Shown here: piece by piece, positions 1 to 5,636 of the stretch
Layout of the letters: the number at the start of each line of letters is the position of its first letter
Position numbering within the stretch: the first letter of the stretch is position 1
IMG/VR virus record: IMGVR_UViG_3300032278_000125
Coordinates: 1 to 22,663 of that record
DNA: 22,663 nucleotides
Source: a virus
Direction: 5' to 3' (one strand)
Program-made: the position numbers and the translations under genes
Notes under the pieces: generated by a model
Told to the model about the DNA's origin: nothing
The model's input: the letters and a program-made list of their open reading frames with translations, nothing else
Databases searched by the model: none

Positions 1-2
1 AT

Positions 3-149
3 CATGTCGTGCCGCATGATGGCGACTTCGATCGGTTCTGGACGCGCGACAACTGGCAGCCGCTCTGCAAGCCGTGCCACTCGCGCAAAACGCTCGCCGA
101 AACCAAGGCTCGCCGCCCGAGCCGCTTCCAGAGGGAGAACACCGCATGA
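3..149 (+). CDS. HNH endonuclease, C-terminal fragment (5' end outside window)
   Basis: The reading frame that is open from the left edge to a TGA at 147-149 encodes the last 48 residues of an HNH nuclease. The fragment shows the end of a beta-beta-metal core: a V-V-P-H segment, then D-N-W-Q-P-L-C, then K-P-C-H-S-R-K-T, which are the usual central Asn and last metal-binding His of phage HNH enzymes, with two of the zinc-knuckle cysteines. Phage HNH proteins of this kind usually sit near the terminase genes and can be needed for genome packaging; here a 2.7-kb accessory operon lies between. The stop overlaps the next start as ATGA. The N-terminal half is not visible, so the full length and start are unknown. 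The assignment rests on the motif and is fairly secure for a fragment. Confidence 0.8.
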   Translation, partial: HVVPHDGDFDRFWTRDNWQPLCKPCHSRKTLAETKARRPSRFQRENTA

Positions 150-649
150 CCGATCGATCGCTTCTACGTATTGACAGCAAGCAAGCCGCCGAGATGATCG
201 GCGTCACGCCGACCACGATCCGCACCTGGGCCGAGGCCGGGCGCTTCCCGTCGGTGCCCGGCGGTAAGTATGGGCGCAATCAGATCCGCCCGACGATCGC
301 CGACGTCGAGGCCGAGGCCGAACGGTGGCGCACGAAGCTCGCCGCCCGCGCCGAGGTGCAGGCCAAGCGCGACGCCGCGCGCACGTTGAAGCAAGCGCGG
401 GCCGATGCGCGCGTCGAGGCAATGCTGACCTCGTCGGATAAAGTCGACGCCGACCTCGCCGAGATCCGCGTGCTGCTCGAAGATTTCAAGCGGCAGTTTA
501 CCGACCTGCCCGGCGCGGTGCAGCGGATCGAGTCGCTCATTCTGGCGACGCACGACCAGGCGATCACGAAGCCGCCGAACGGTGGCGGCGAACCGCTGCA
601 ACGGCGGTTGATCGTTCCGCTGCCGACGACACCGCCCCGCGTGAGCTGA
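146..649 (+). CDS. Helix-turn-helix DNA-binding protein with helical C-terminal region
   Basis: 167 residues. Residues about 8-45 form a MerR/excisionase-like helix-turn-helix: S-K-Q-A-A-E-M-I-G-V-T-P-T-T-I-R-T-W-A-E-A-G-R-F-P, followed by a wing containing G-G-K-Y-G-R-N-Q-I-R. The remainder (about 55-150) is charged, Ala/Arg/Glu-rich and predicted helical, probably a coiled coil, ending in a proline-rich tail. The in-frame ATG at 74 would add 24 residues inside the HNH gene. The ATG at 146 is preferred because it has a purine-rich site (gagggagaa) just upstream and overlaps the HNH stop as ATGA. It is probably a phage transcription regulator or a DNA-recognition protein. There is no evidence of the target site. 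A terminase-associated role is possible but not shown. Confidence 0.75.
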   Translation: MTDRSLLRIDSKQAAEMIGVTPTTIRTWAEAGRFPSVPGGKYGRNQIRPTIADVEAEAERWRTKLAARAEVQAKRDAARTLKQARADARVEAMLTSSDKVDADLAEIRVLLEDFKRQFTDLPGAVQRIESLILATHDQAITKPPNGGGEPLQRRLIVPLPTTPPRVS

Positions 650-879
650 TGCCCGAGTCTGCGCCCTTGACTGTTGCCCTGCGCGGCGGCCTGCGCGTGT
701 CTGTTCCTGCCCTGGTGTTGCTGCTTTCACTAGAACAGGACGGCCGCGACGTGGTCGTGCGCGCGGGGCAGCTCGTTGTCGACCCGCCGACCGGGAACCA
801 GTCGCCGCGCGATCTCGACGTGGCGGCGTATCGCCGCGAGCTGATCGCGCTCGTGCGCTATTGCGAGGGTCAACTATGA
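649..879 (+). CDS. Small protein resembling a TubC-type docking-like fold
   Basis: 76 residues, start overlapping the previous stop by one base (TGATG). The layout is a hydrophobic N-terminal segment (V-S-V-P-A-L-V-L-L-L-S-L), an acidic beta-hairpin-like stretch (D-G-R-D-V-V-V-R-A-G-Q-L-V-V-D-P-P) and a C-terminal helix (Y-R-R-E-L-I-A-L-V-R-Y-C). This pattern of helix, hairpin and a final A-Y-R-x-E-L-x-A-L-V-R helix resembles small phage proteins related to the TubC N-terminal docking domain. That resemblance is from memory of the family pattern, not a search. Function in the phage is unknown. Its next neighbour starts inside its stop codon (ATGA), so it is a real, coupled operon member. Confidence 0.65.
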   Translation: MPESAPLTVALRGGLRVSVPALVLLLSLEQDGRDVVVRAGQLVVDPPTGNQSPRDLDVAAYRRELIALVRYCEGQL

Positions 880-1007
880 AGTGCTGCATTTGTGAGATCA
901 CGATCGTCGGCTACGGACACAACGCCGAGCCAGTCCAGGTCGGCAGGTGTTGCGACTTGTGCAACGCGGTCCGCGTTATCCCGGCACGGCTTCTAACAAA
1001 ACCATGA
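876..1007 (+). CDS. 43-aa four-cysteine zinc-binding-type miniprotein
   Basis: ATG at 876 overlaps the previous stop as ATGA; stop TGA at 1005-1007, which itself overlaps the next start at 1004. The product begins M-K-C-C-I-C and contains G-Y-G-H-N-A-E-P-V followed by G-R-C-C-D-L-C-N and ends with V-I-P-A-R-L. The two clusters, C-C-x-x-C-like and C-C-x-x-C, are spaced as in a small zinc ribbon. Proteins with this G-Y-G-x-N-A-E-P-V plus G-R-C-C-D-x-C-N layout are widespread among small phage and bacterial ORFs of unknown function, as far as I recall. Both flanking junctions are four-base overlaps, which strongly supports that this short frame is translated. The role is unknown; a protein- or nucleic-acid-binding adaptor is a guess. 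Confidence 0.8.
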   Translation: MKCCICEITIVGYGHNAEPVQVGRCCDLCNAVRVIPARLLTKP

Positions 1008-1186
1008 CCGAGTCACAATCCGAACGGCTGCTGCGCGCCCTCGAAGACCTGGTCGACGAGGTGCGCGCCACCAAGCACGAGATCTGTGTGCTCCGCGTCG
1101 ACCTGATCAACCGCTGGCAACCGGCGGCGGTCGAGGCGCCGCGCGAGGCGCGACCCGACGGGCCGACCACGCGGGGCAGTCGTTGA
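1004..1186 (+). CDS. Small helical protein of unknown function
   Basis: 60 residues starting M-T-E-S-Q-S-E-R-L-L-R-A-L-E-D-L. The ATG overlaps the preceding stop as ATGA. Residues about 5-38 have a leucine/valine periodicity (L-L-x-A-L-E-D-L-V-D-E-V-R-A-T-K-H-E-I-C-V-L-R-V-D-L) that suggests an amphipathic helix able to form a coiled coil; the tail is Arg/Pro-rich and probably disordered. Its stop overlaps a TTG start as TTGA. A longer version starting upstream at 947 is possible but would run through the Cys-rich miniprotein gene in another frame and lacks a coupling site. No family was recognised. Confidence 0.65.
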   Translation: MTESQSERLLRALEDLVDEVRATKHEICVLRVDLINRWQPAAVEAPREARPDGPTTRGSR

Positions 1187-1413
1187 CATGCTGCGCGCTG
1201 GGACCGTGCGATCGGTATCTCGACAACGGGCGCACCTACTTCGCCTGCCCCGTCTGCTGGTGGGGCGAGCAACCGCAGCCGGACATGCGGCGACGACCGC
1301 CTGGCGTGCGCTCTGCGCCCTTGCTGGCCGACGCCGGGCAGACGTCACGCGCTGCACCTACACGGGGCCGCTCGTCGGTGAGGCCGCGCGGCGGCGAGTC
1401 TTCGAGGACGTGA
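1183..1413 (+). CDS. Small Cys-rich (putative zinc ribbon) protein, TTG start
   Basis: 76 residues from a TTG at 1183 that overlaps the previous stop as TTGA. The N-terminal 35 residues carry C-C-A-L-G-P-C and A-C-P-V-C-W-W-G, a plausible C-C...C...C-x-x-C zinc ribbon. The second half is Arg/Ser/Pro-rich and low in complexity, so it may be poorly conserved. The stop (1411-1413) overlaps a GTG in frame with the next large gene (GTGA), the same junction type as in the rest of this operon. An alternative is that the downstream gene begins earlier, at an ATG at 1188, and that this frame is only partly used. Third-position G+C does not decide between the two frames in 1290-1410. Function unknown. 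Confidence 0.5.
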   Translation: MTCCALGPCDRYLDNGRTYFACPVCWWGEQPQPDMRRRPPGVRSAPLLADAGQTSRAAPTRGRSSVRPRGGESSRT

Positions 1414-2282
1414 GCGCCGATCCACTAGTGCGGCAGTTGATCGCCTTGCGTCGAGCCAGGGGCGAGTACTTCGTCGATCAACCTTGGAAGGCGATCGCGG
1501 AGCAACGAACCATTGCCGTCGCGATGGCATCGGCGCGGAAGCTCGTGCACCTGGACAACCGACCCTACGGCGACAGCGAGCGCGGCTATCTTTTGTCGAG
1601 CATCCTAGCGGCCGAGACGTTCGCGTTGTCGCACGACCTGACGAACCTTGCGGCAGACGCACCGATGCCGAGGCACGTTATCGACTCGGACCTGTTGCCG
1701 TTTCGGTCGATGTATCTCGCCTTCGAGGCTGAGTTTCAGACCGAGCTACGGCAGCACGGCAGCAGCGCAGAGCAGGCCGAGGCGGTCGGACTCCAGTTAC
1801 TCGGGCAGGATGACGGCGTCGCTGTTGTCGTTCATATGGAACGCCCTGATAATGCCTGGCCGATCGCGCATGATGTCCACATCAGATACGGGCAGACGTT
1901 TCCCGATGACATCCGAGCCAGGGATCGCAGTACGGTTCGATGGGCGCTCGCGATCCTTTCGCTGATCAACTCACACTACACCGACACCGACGACTGCACG
2001 CTGCCGAGGGCGTGGCGACGCGGCAAAGAGTTCGCCGCATACAAAGAGCAACAGATCCGCGTTGTGCGTCTGCGACGCCTGGCGACGGGCGAACCCAACG
2101 CCGACGCGAGTGAGGACGACGGGCAGCGTCGGGCGTATCGTCGCCGATGGATTGTGTCGGGGCATCATCGCGCCCAGTGGTATCCCAGTCGCAAGGCGCA
2201 CCGCGTGATCTGGATCGCCCCGCACATGAAGGGGCAGCAGGGCGGCGACGTGATCGAGAAGGCGTACATGGTGACGCGATGA
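1410..2282 (+). CDS. AcrVA2-like phage protein (C-terminal W-Y-P-S / W-I-A-P region)
   Basis: 290 residues from a GTG at 1410 (GTGA overlap with the preceding stop). An ATG at 1188 in the same frame would add 74 mostly Arg/Ala-rich residues over the Cys-rich ORF and looks less likely. The C-terminal 45 residues contain R-R-W-I-V-S-G-H-H-R-A-Q-W-Y-P-S, then H-R-V-I-W-I-A-P-H-M-K-G. I associate this signature with the C-terminal domain of phage proteins related to AcrVA2, an inhibitor that lowers Cas12a production, and with similar proteins in many phages and plasmids whose hosts lack Cas12a. The middle is helical with a conserved-looking H-Y-T-D-T-D segment. Function here is inferred only from that motif; it could equally be a general phage protein of unknown role. 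No catalytic residues are recognised. Confidence 0.6.
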   Translation: MSADPLVRQLIALRRARGEYFVDQPWKAIAEQRTIAVAMASARKLVHLDNRPYGDSERGYLLSSILAAETFALSHDLTNLAADAPMPRHVIDSDLLPFRSMYLAFEAEFQTELRQHGSSAEQAEAVGLQLLGQDDGVAVVVHMERPDNAWPIAHDVHIRYGQTFPDDIRARDRSTVRWALAILSLINSHYTDTDDCTLPRAWRRGKEFAAYKEQQIRVVRLRRLATGEPNADASEDDGQRRAYRRRWIVSGHHRAQWYPSRKAHRVIWIAPHMKGQQGGDVIEKAYMVTR

Positions 2283-2545
2283 ACGCGTTCGGAATTACGC
2301 GCGACGACCTGGCGGCGATGAACGATCAAGACAGGGCACAGGTAATTCGGCTTATCGCGAGGCACAAACGTCTCGTCGCGAGGGCGATCGAGTTCGGGAT
2401 CTGCGAACGGTGCAAGCGGCACGACACCACGGTCGACGAGCGCTACTCGTTCGGCGTCTATGCTGGGATCGTGTGCCGACGTTGTGCGCTCGGCTACCTG
2501 GATCGCTGCGGCTTGCGACCTGAAGGCCAGGGCGCGCGATTCTAA
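2279..2545 (+). CDS. Small zinc-finger-like protein, copy 1 of a tandem duplication
   Basis: 88 residues from an ATG overlapping the previous stop as ATGA. Residues about 1-38 are a helical N-terminal extension. The conserved unit is I-C-E-R-C, then Y-S-F-G-V-Y-A-G, then C-R-R-C-A-L-G-Y and C-G-L-R-P-E-G-Q-G, giving two C-x-x-C pairs separated by about 26 residues, a typical zinc-binding spacing. The DNA of this unit recurs 208 bases downstream in the next gene. The protein ends shortly after the shared unit. No enzyme motif is present; nucleic-acid or protein binding is a reasonable guess. An upstream ATG at 2147 in the same frame lies within the AcrVA2-like gene and is not preferred. Confidence 0.7.
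   Translation: MNAFGITRDDLAAMNDQDRAQVIRLIARHKRLVARAIEFGICERCKRHDTTVDERYSFGVYAGIVCRRCALGYLDRCGLRPEGQGARF
2375..2538 (+). repeat. Tandem duplication, unit A (about 160 bp)
   Basis: This segment recurs at 2583-2746, offset 208 bases. Over the 138-base core (2396-2533 against 2604-2741) I count nine differences by eye, five of them in third codon positions or otherwise scattered. This is a recent intragenic duplication that created the paralogous zinc-finger genes. Confidence 0.9.
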
Positions 2546-2558
2546 AAAGGGACCAGCG

Positions 2559-2786
2559 ATGAACGACAGACACGCGGCCTACGTTGCCAGGGCAATCGAG
2601 CGCGGGATCTGCGAACGGTGCAAGCGGCACGACACCACGGTCGATCTGCGCTACTCGTTCGGCGTGTATGCTGGGATCATGTGCCGACGTTGTGCACTCG
2701 GCTACCGGGATCGTTGCGGCTTGCGACCCGAAGGCCAGGGCACGCGCGCCGACTTCGAGGCGCTCGAAGGACCGGGCAGCTACTAG
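2559..2786 (+). CDS. Small zinc-finger-like protein, copy 2 of a tandem duplication
   Basis: 75 residues. The ATG at 2559 is preceded by a good ribosome binding site (aaaaaggga), unlike the overlapping junctions upstream. It carries the same I-C-E-R-C...C-R-R-C-A-L-G-Y unit as its upstream paralogue, with substitutions such as V-D-L-R for V-D-E-R and M for V before the second C-x-x-C. It has a shorter N-terminal extension and a longer acidic tail (F-E-A-L-E-G-P-G-S-Y). The longer tail may be the ancestral ending, because copy 1 stops abruptly after the shared unit. It is the last gene before a roughly 100-base intergenic gap. Function unknown. Confidence 0.7.
   Translation: MNDRHAAYVARAIERGICERCKRHDTTVDLRYSFGVYAGIMCRRCALGYRDRCGLRPEGQGTRADFEALEGPGSY
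2583..2746 (+). repeat. Tandem duplication, unit B (about 160 bp)
   Basis: Second copy of the segment at 2375-2538. Similarity begins at the valine/alanine codons just before the A-I-E/R-x-G-I-C-E-R-C motif and fades after the E-G-Q-G codons, so the duplication covers the whole cysteine-rich domain but not either terminus. Confidence 0.9.
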
Positions 2787-2888
2787 CACCCAGGGGGGGG
2801 GTCAATCCCGAGAGGGCGCACCCCGACAGCCCGCGCCAGCCCCTTGTGTATATGCTCGCGTTTTCAAAAAGTGGGGGGTATCGACAGA
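2787..2888 (+). other. Intergenic gap with a nine-G run before the ParB-like gene
   Basis: The gap between the accessory operon and the packaging operon contains a run of nine G at 2793-2801, a second G-rich run (ggggggt) at about 2873-2879 close to the start of the next gene, and a short AT-richer stretch around 2846-2872. No convincing -35/-10 pair or terminator was found, although this is the most likely place for a packaging-operon promoter. Confidence 0.4.
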
Positions 2889-3401
2889 ATGAGCCAACAG
2901 CAGCCCGCGCCGAGTGCCTGGCAGAATCGGATCGTGGCCGAGGGCGACGAAGCGCCCGACCAGTTGCTCGCGAATCCGGCCAACTGGCGCATTCATCCGA
3001 AGGCGCAGCAGGACGCGCTCGGCTCGGTGCTTGAGTCGGTCGGCTGGGTGCAACGCGTGCTTGTTAATCGACTGTCGGGCCATGTTGTCGACGGGCACCT
3101 GCGGGTCGCGCTGGCGTTGTCGCGTGACGAACCGACGGTGCCGGTCAGTTATGTCGAGTTGTCGCCCGCCGACGAGGCGCTCGTGCTGGCGTCGCTCGAT
3201 CCGATCGCGGCGATGGCGGGCACCGATAAGGACAAGCTTGCCGAGCTGCTCGCCGACGCGCAGATCAACGACGACGCGCTGCGGGCGGCGATCGCTGACG
3301 TCGCGAACCTGCCGACGGCTGCGACGTCAGCGCAGCGTGACCGCTGCGAGGCGTGCGGCCAGCGGATCGGCGCTCACGTTGTCGCGACAGAGAGGGGCTA
3401 A
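2889..3401 (+). CDS. ParB-like N-terminal domain protein (orphan, with C-terminal Cys pair)
   Basis: 170 residues. After a short Gln/Pro-rich leader, residues about 18-85 match the ParB/sulfiredoxin-like fold found in chromosome-partition proteins and in phage DNA methylases: L-L-A-N-P-A-N-W-R-I-H-P, then W-V-Q-R-V-L-V-N, then the nucleotide-binding-type loop V-D-G-H-L-R and a final hydrophobic strand. No methyltransferase domain follows; the protein ends with a C-E-A-C-G-Q-R-I-G-A-H tail that could bind zinc. Orphan proteins of this kind commonly lie just before the small terminase in phages. The role is unproven; DNA or nucleotide (CTP) binding is the family expectation. The ATG at 2889 is chosen over 2844 because the shorter form starts directly at the recognisable domain leader and follows a purine-rich stretch. 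Confidence 0.8.
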   Translation: MSQQQPAPSAWQNRIVAEGDEAPDQLLANPANWRIHPKAQQDALGSVLESVGWVQRVLVNRLSGHVVDGHLRVALALSRDEPTVPVSYVELSPADEALVLASLDPIAAMAGTDKDKLAELLADAQINDDALRAAIADVANLPTAATSAQRDRCEACGQRIGAHVVATERG

Positions 3402-3403
3402 AT

Positions 3404-3886
3404 ATGCCAGGACGCAAACCGAAGCCGACGGCGGTCAAGCGCCAGGACGGCAACCCAGGACACCGCCCGCTCCCGACGAACGAACCCGAGCCAGTGGTCG
3501 GGCTGCCCGACTGCCCTGATCACCTCGACGACGAAGCGCGGGCCGAGTGGCACCGGCTCGGCGAGCTGCTCGTGCGTGAGCATCGCATGGCCCCGATCTA
3601 CAAGGCGGCGTTCGCGGCGTATTGCGTCGCCTGGTCGCGCTGGGTGACGGCCGAAAAACAGATCCAGCAGTACGGCCTCGTGATCACGGCACCGAGCGGC
3701 TACCTGGTGCAATCGCCCTACGTCGGCATTTCTAACCGTGCCTGGGGGCAGCTCATGAAGGCGCTCGCCGAGCTGGGGATCTCGCCGACGAGTCAAGCGC
3801 GGGCGCAAACGGTCGACGCGCCTGCCGAGGTCGGCGGCAGTTACTTCGAGCAATTCGCGGCGCAGCGATCGACCGGGCGGCGATGA
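3404..3886 (+). CDS. Terminase small subunit, P27 family
   Basis: 160 residues, start preceded by gagagggg. The N-terminus M-P-G-R-K-P-K-P-T-A-V-K-R-Q-D-G-N-P-G-H-R-P-L-P and the following P-x-C-P-x-H-L-D-D-E-A-R-A-E-W-H-R-L block are typical of P27-type small terminases. The central region includes Y-C-V-A-W-S-R-W-V-T-A-E and G-Y-L-V-Q-S-P-Y-V-G-I-S-N, and the C-terminal part L-G-I-S-P-T-S-Q-A-R is the usual ending. The subunit recognises phage DNA and loads the large subunit for packaging into the procapsid. It overlaps the large subunit gene by four bases (ATGA). An ATG at 3353 would extend into the ParB-like gene and is not used. Confidence 0.93.
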   Translation: MPGRKPKPTAVKRQDGNPGHRPLPTNEPEPVVGLPDCPDHLDDEARAEWHRLGELLVREHRMAPIYKAAFAAYCVAWSRWVTAEKQIQQYGLVITAPSGYLVQSPYVGISNRAWGQLMKALAELGISPTSQARAQTVDAPAEVGGSYFEQFAAQRSTGRR

Positions 3887-5589
3887 CCGCCACGCGCCCG
3901 ACGGCTCGCGTACTCAAGCTCGCCACGCGGGCCGCCGCGCTCGACGACTCGCAGGCGACCGGCTACGCGCTCGGCGTGGTGCGGGGCGACGTCATTGCGG
4001 GGCCGTGGGTGCGCCTGGCCTGCGAGCGGCACCTCGGCGACCTGGTCGACGGACCGCGCCGTGGCCTGCGGTTCGATCGCACCGCTGCCGATCATGTGCT
4101 GCGGTTTTTCGAGCACCTGCGACTCGCCGAGGGGCAGTTCGAGGGGCGGCCGTTCACGCCGGAACCCTGGCAGGCGTTCATCCTACAAAATCTGTTCGGC
4201 TGGCAAAGTGCGCCGGGCGTGCGCCGGTTCCGAACGGCCTACGTCGAGGTCGGCAAGGGCAACGGCAAGACGCCGCTTGGCTCGGCTGTCATGCTGTATT
4301 GCCTGCTGGCCGACGGCGAAGCGAGCGCCGAGATCTACAGCGCCGCCACGACGCGCGAGCAGGCGCGGCTCGCGTTTACCGATGCGCGCAAGATGGTCGA
4401 GGCGTCGCCCGAGTTGTCGCGCGCCGTGCGGGTGTCGGCGCACAACCTGAGCCAGATCGGCGGCTACGGGTTCTTGCGCCCGGTGAGTTCGGAACATCGC
4501 GGCCTGGACGGGAAGCGCGTGCACATGGCGCTGATCGACGAGCTGCACGAGCACCGCGACGGCGGCCTGGTCGTTGAAAAGATGCGCGCGGGCATGAAAG
4601 CGCGCCGCCAGCCGTTGCAGTTCATGATCACGAATGCCGGGCACGACCGCACGACGATCTGCTGGCGGCTGCACGAGTACTCGACGCGGTTGCTAGAGGG
4701 CACGGTGGAGAACGATACCTGGTGGTGCTTCGTCTGCTCGCTGGATGACGACGACGATCCACTCGCCGACGAGTCGACGTGGATCAAAGCGAACCCGAAC
4801 CTGGGCGTCTCGATCGGACTTGACTACCTGCGCGACCAGGTGCGCGAGGCGGTCGGGATGCCCGCGAAGCAATCGATCGTGCGGCGGCTCAATTTTTGCC
4901 AGTGGACCAAAACGATCACGCGGGCGCTCGACCTGGCAGCGTGGGATCGGTGCCCGCCGATCGACGACGACGCGCTAGCCGGGGTGCCCGTGTGGGCCGG
5001 GCTAGATCTCGGGCAGTCGTCAGATCTGTCGGCGTTGGCGCTCGTGTGGCAACTGCCCGACGGGCACTACGCGCTGCGCTGTCGGATCTGGCTGCCGGAA
5101 GCGGCGATCGACGCAGAGACGTCGCGCCCGTACGAGCAATGGCTCGCCGAGGGACTGCTCGACCTGACGCCGGGCAGCGTCACCGACTACGACGTGATCG
5201 AGGATGTGGTGCGAAGCGAGTGCCAGGCGCACGCGGTCAAGTCGCTCGCCTACGATCGGCGCTTCGCTCAACAGTTGGCGCACCATCTCGACGCCGACGG
5301 GATCGAAGTCGTCGACCAGCCGCAGGGGTTCCAGCTCAACGAGGCGTGCGTGCGGCTCGGCGAGCTGGTCGCCGACGGTCGCCTGCATCACGACCACGAC
5401 GCGCTCTTGAGCTGGTGCGCCTCGAACCTGTGCTGGCGTACTGGCCGCTACGGCGAGATCCGGCCCGACAAGGATGCCGCGCCCGACAAGATCGATCCGA
5501 TTGTCGCCGCCGTGATGGCGATCCAGCGGTCGATCGCCCAGGTGGATACCAGTAGCGTGTATGAAGATCGCGGCGTGCTGACGTTCTAG
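3883..5589 (+). CDS. terL: Terminase large subunit
   Basis: 568 residues, full family length. The N-terminal ATPase has P-W-Q at about 95-97, a Walker A-type loop G-K-G-N-G-K-T at 124-130, Walker B M-A-L-I-D-E at 215-220 and a coupling motif I-T-N-A-G at 249-253. The C-terminal RNase H-like nuclease has an acidic residue in G-L-D-L-G (D375), a second likely one in A-Y-D-R-R (D458) and the third in K-I-D-P-I (D538). The enzyme cuts concatemeric DNA and pumps it into the procapsid through the portal. The start overlaps the small subunit stop. The portal gene, normally the next gene or two downstream, lies 2.2 kb away because an integration module on the other strand intervenes. Confidence 0.96.
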   Translation: MTATRPTARVLKLATRAAALDDSQATGYALGVVRGDVIAGPWVRLACERHLGDLVDGPRRGLRFDRTAADHVLRFFEHLRLAEGQFEGRPFTPEPWQAFILQNLFGWQSAPGVRRFRTAYVEVGKGNGKTPLGSAVMLYCLLADGEASAEIYSAATTREQARLAFTDARKMVEASPELSRAVRVSAHNLSQIGGYGFLRPVSSEHRGLDGKRVHMALIDELHEHRDGGLVVEKMRAGMKARRQPLQFMITNAGHDRTTICWRLHEYSTRLLEGTVENDTWWCFVCSLDDDDDPLADESTWIKANPNLGVSIGLDYLRDQVREAVGMPAKQSIVRRLNFCQWTKTITRALDLAAWDRCPPIDDDALAGVPVWAGLDLGQSSDLSALALVWQLPDGHYALRCRIWLPEAAIDAETSRPYEQWLAEGLLDLTPGSVTDYDVIEDVVRSECQAHAVKSLAYDRRFAQQLAHHLDADGIEVVDQPQGFQLNEACVRLGELVADGRLHHDHDALLSWCASNLCWRTGRYGEIRPDKDAAPDKIDPIVAAVMAIQRSIAQVDTSSVYEDRGVLTF

Positions 5590-5597
5590 GCGGGAGT

Positions 5598-5626
5598 GCC
5601 GCCGCCGCGAGGATTGCGGCGACGGC
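5598..5626. terminator. Hairpin between convergent terL and integrase genes
   Basis: An 11-base stem (5598-5608 with 5616-5626) and 7-base loop lie between the two convergent stop codons. On the plus strand it has one C-A mismatch. On the minus strand that position is a permitted T-G pair. No T-run follows on either side, so it may be a weak terminator or a transcript-end stabiliser. Confidence 0.4.
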
Positions 5627-5636
5627 CTGGGCGGGT

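Noticed and set aside
164-901. Long minus-strand ORF of 245 codons opposite the helix-turn-helix and docking-like genes
   Set aside because: Arg/Ala/Gly-rich shadow of the high-GC plus-strand genes, with no start signal or recognisable domain, while the plus-strand genes are chained by overlaps.
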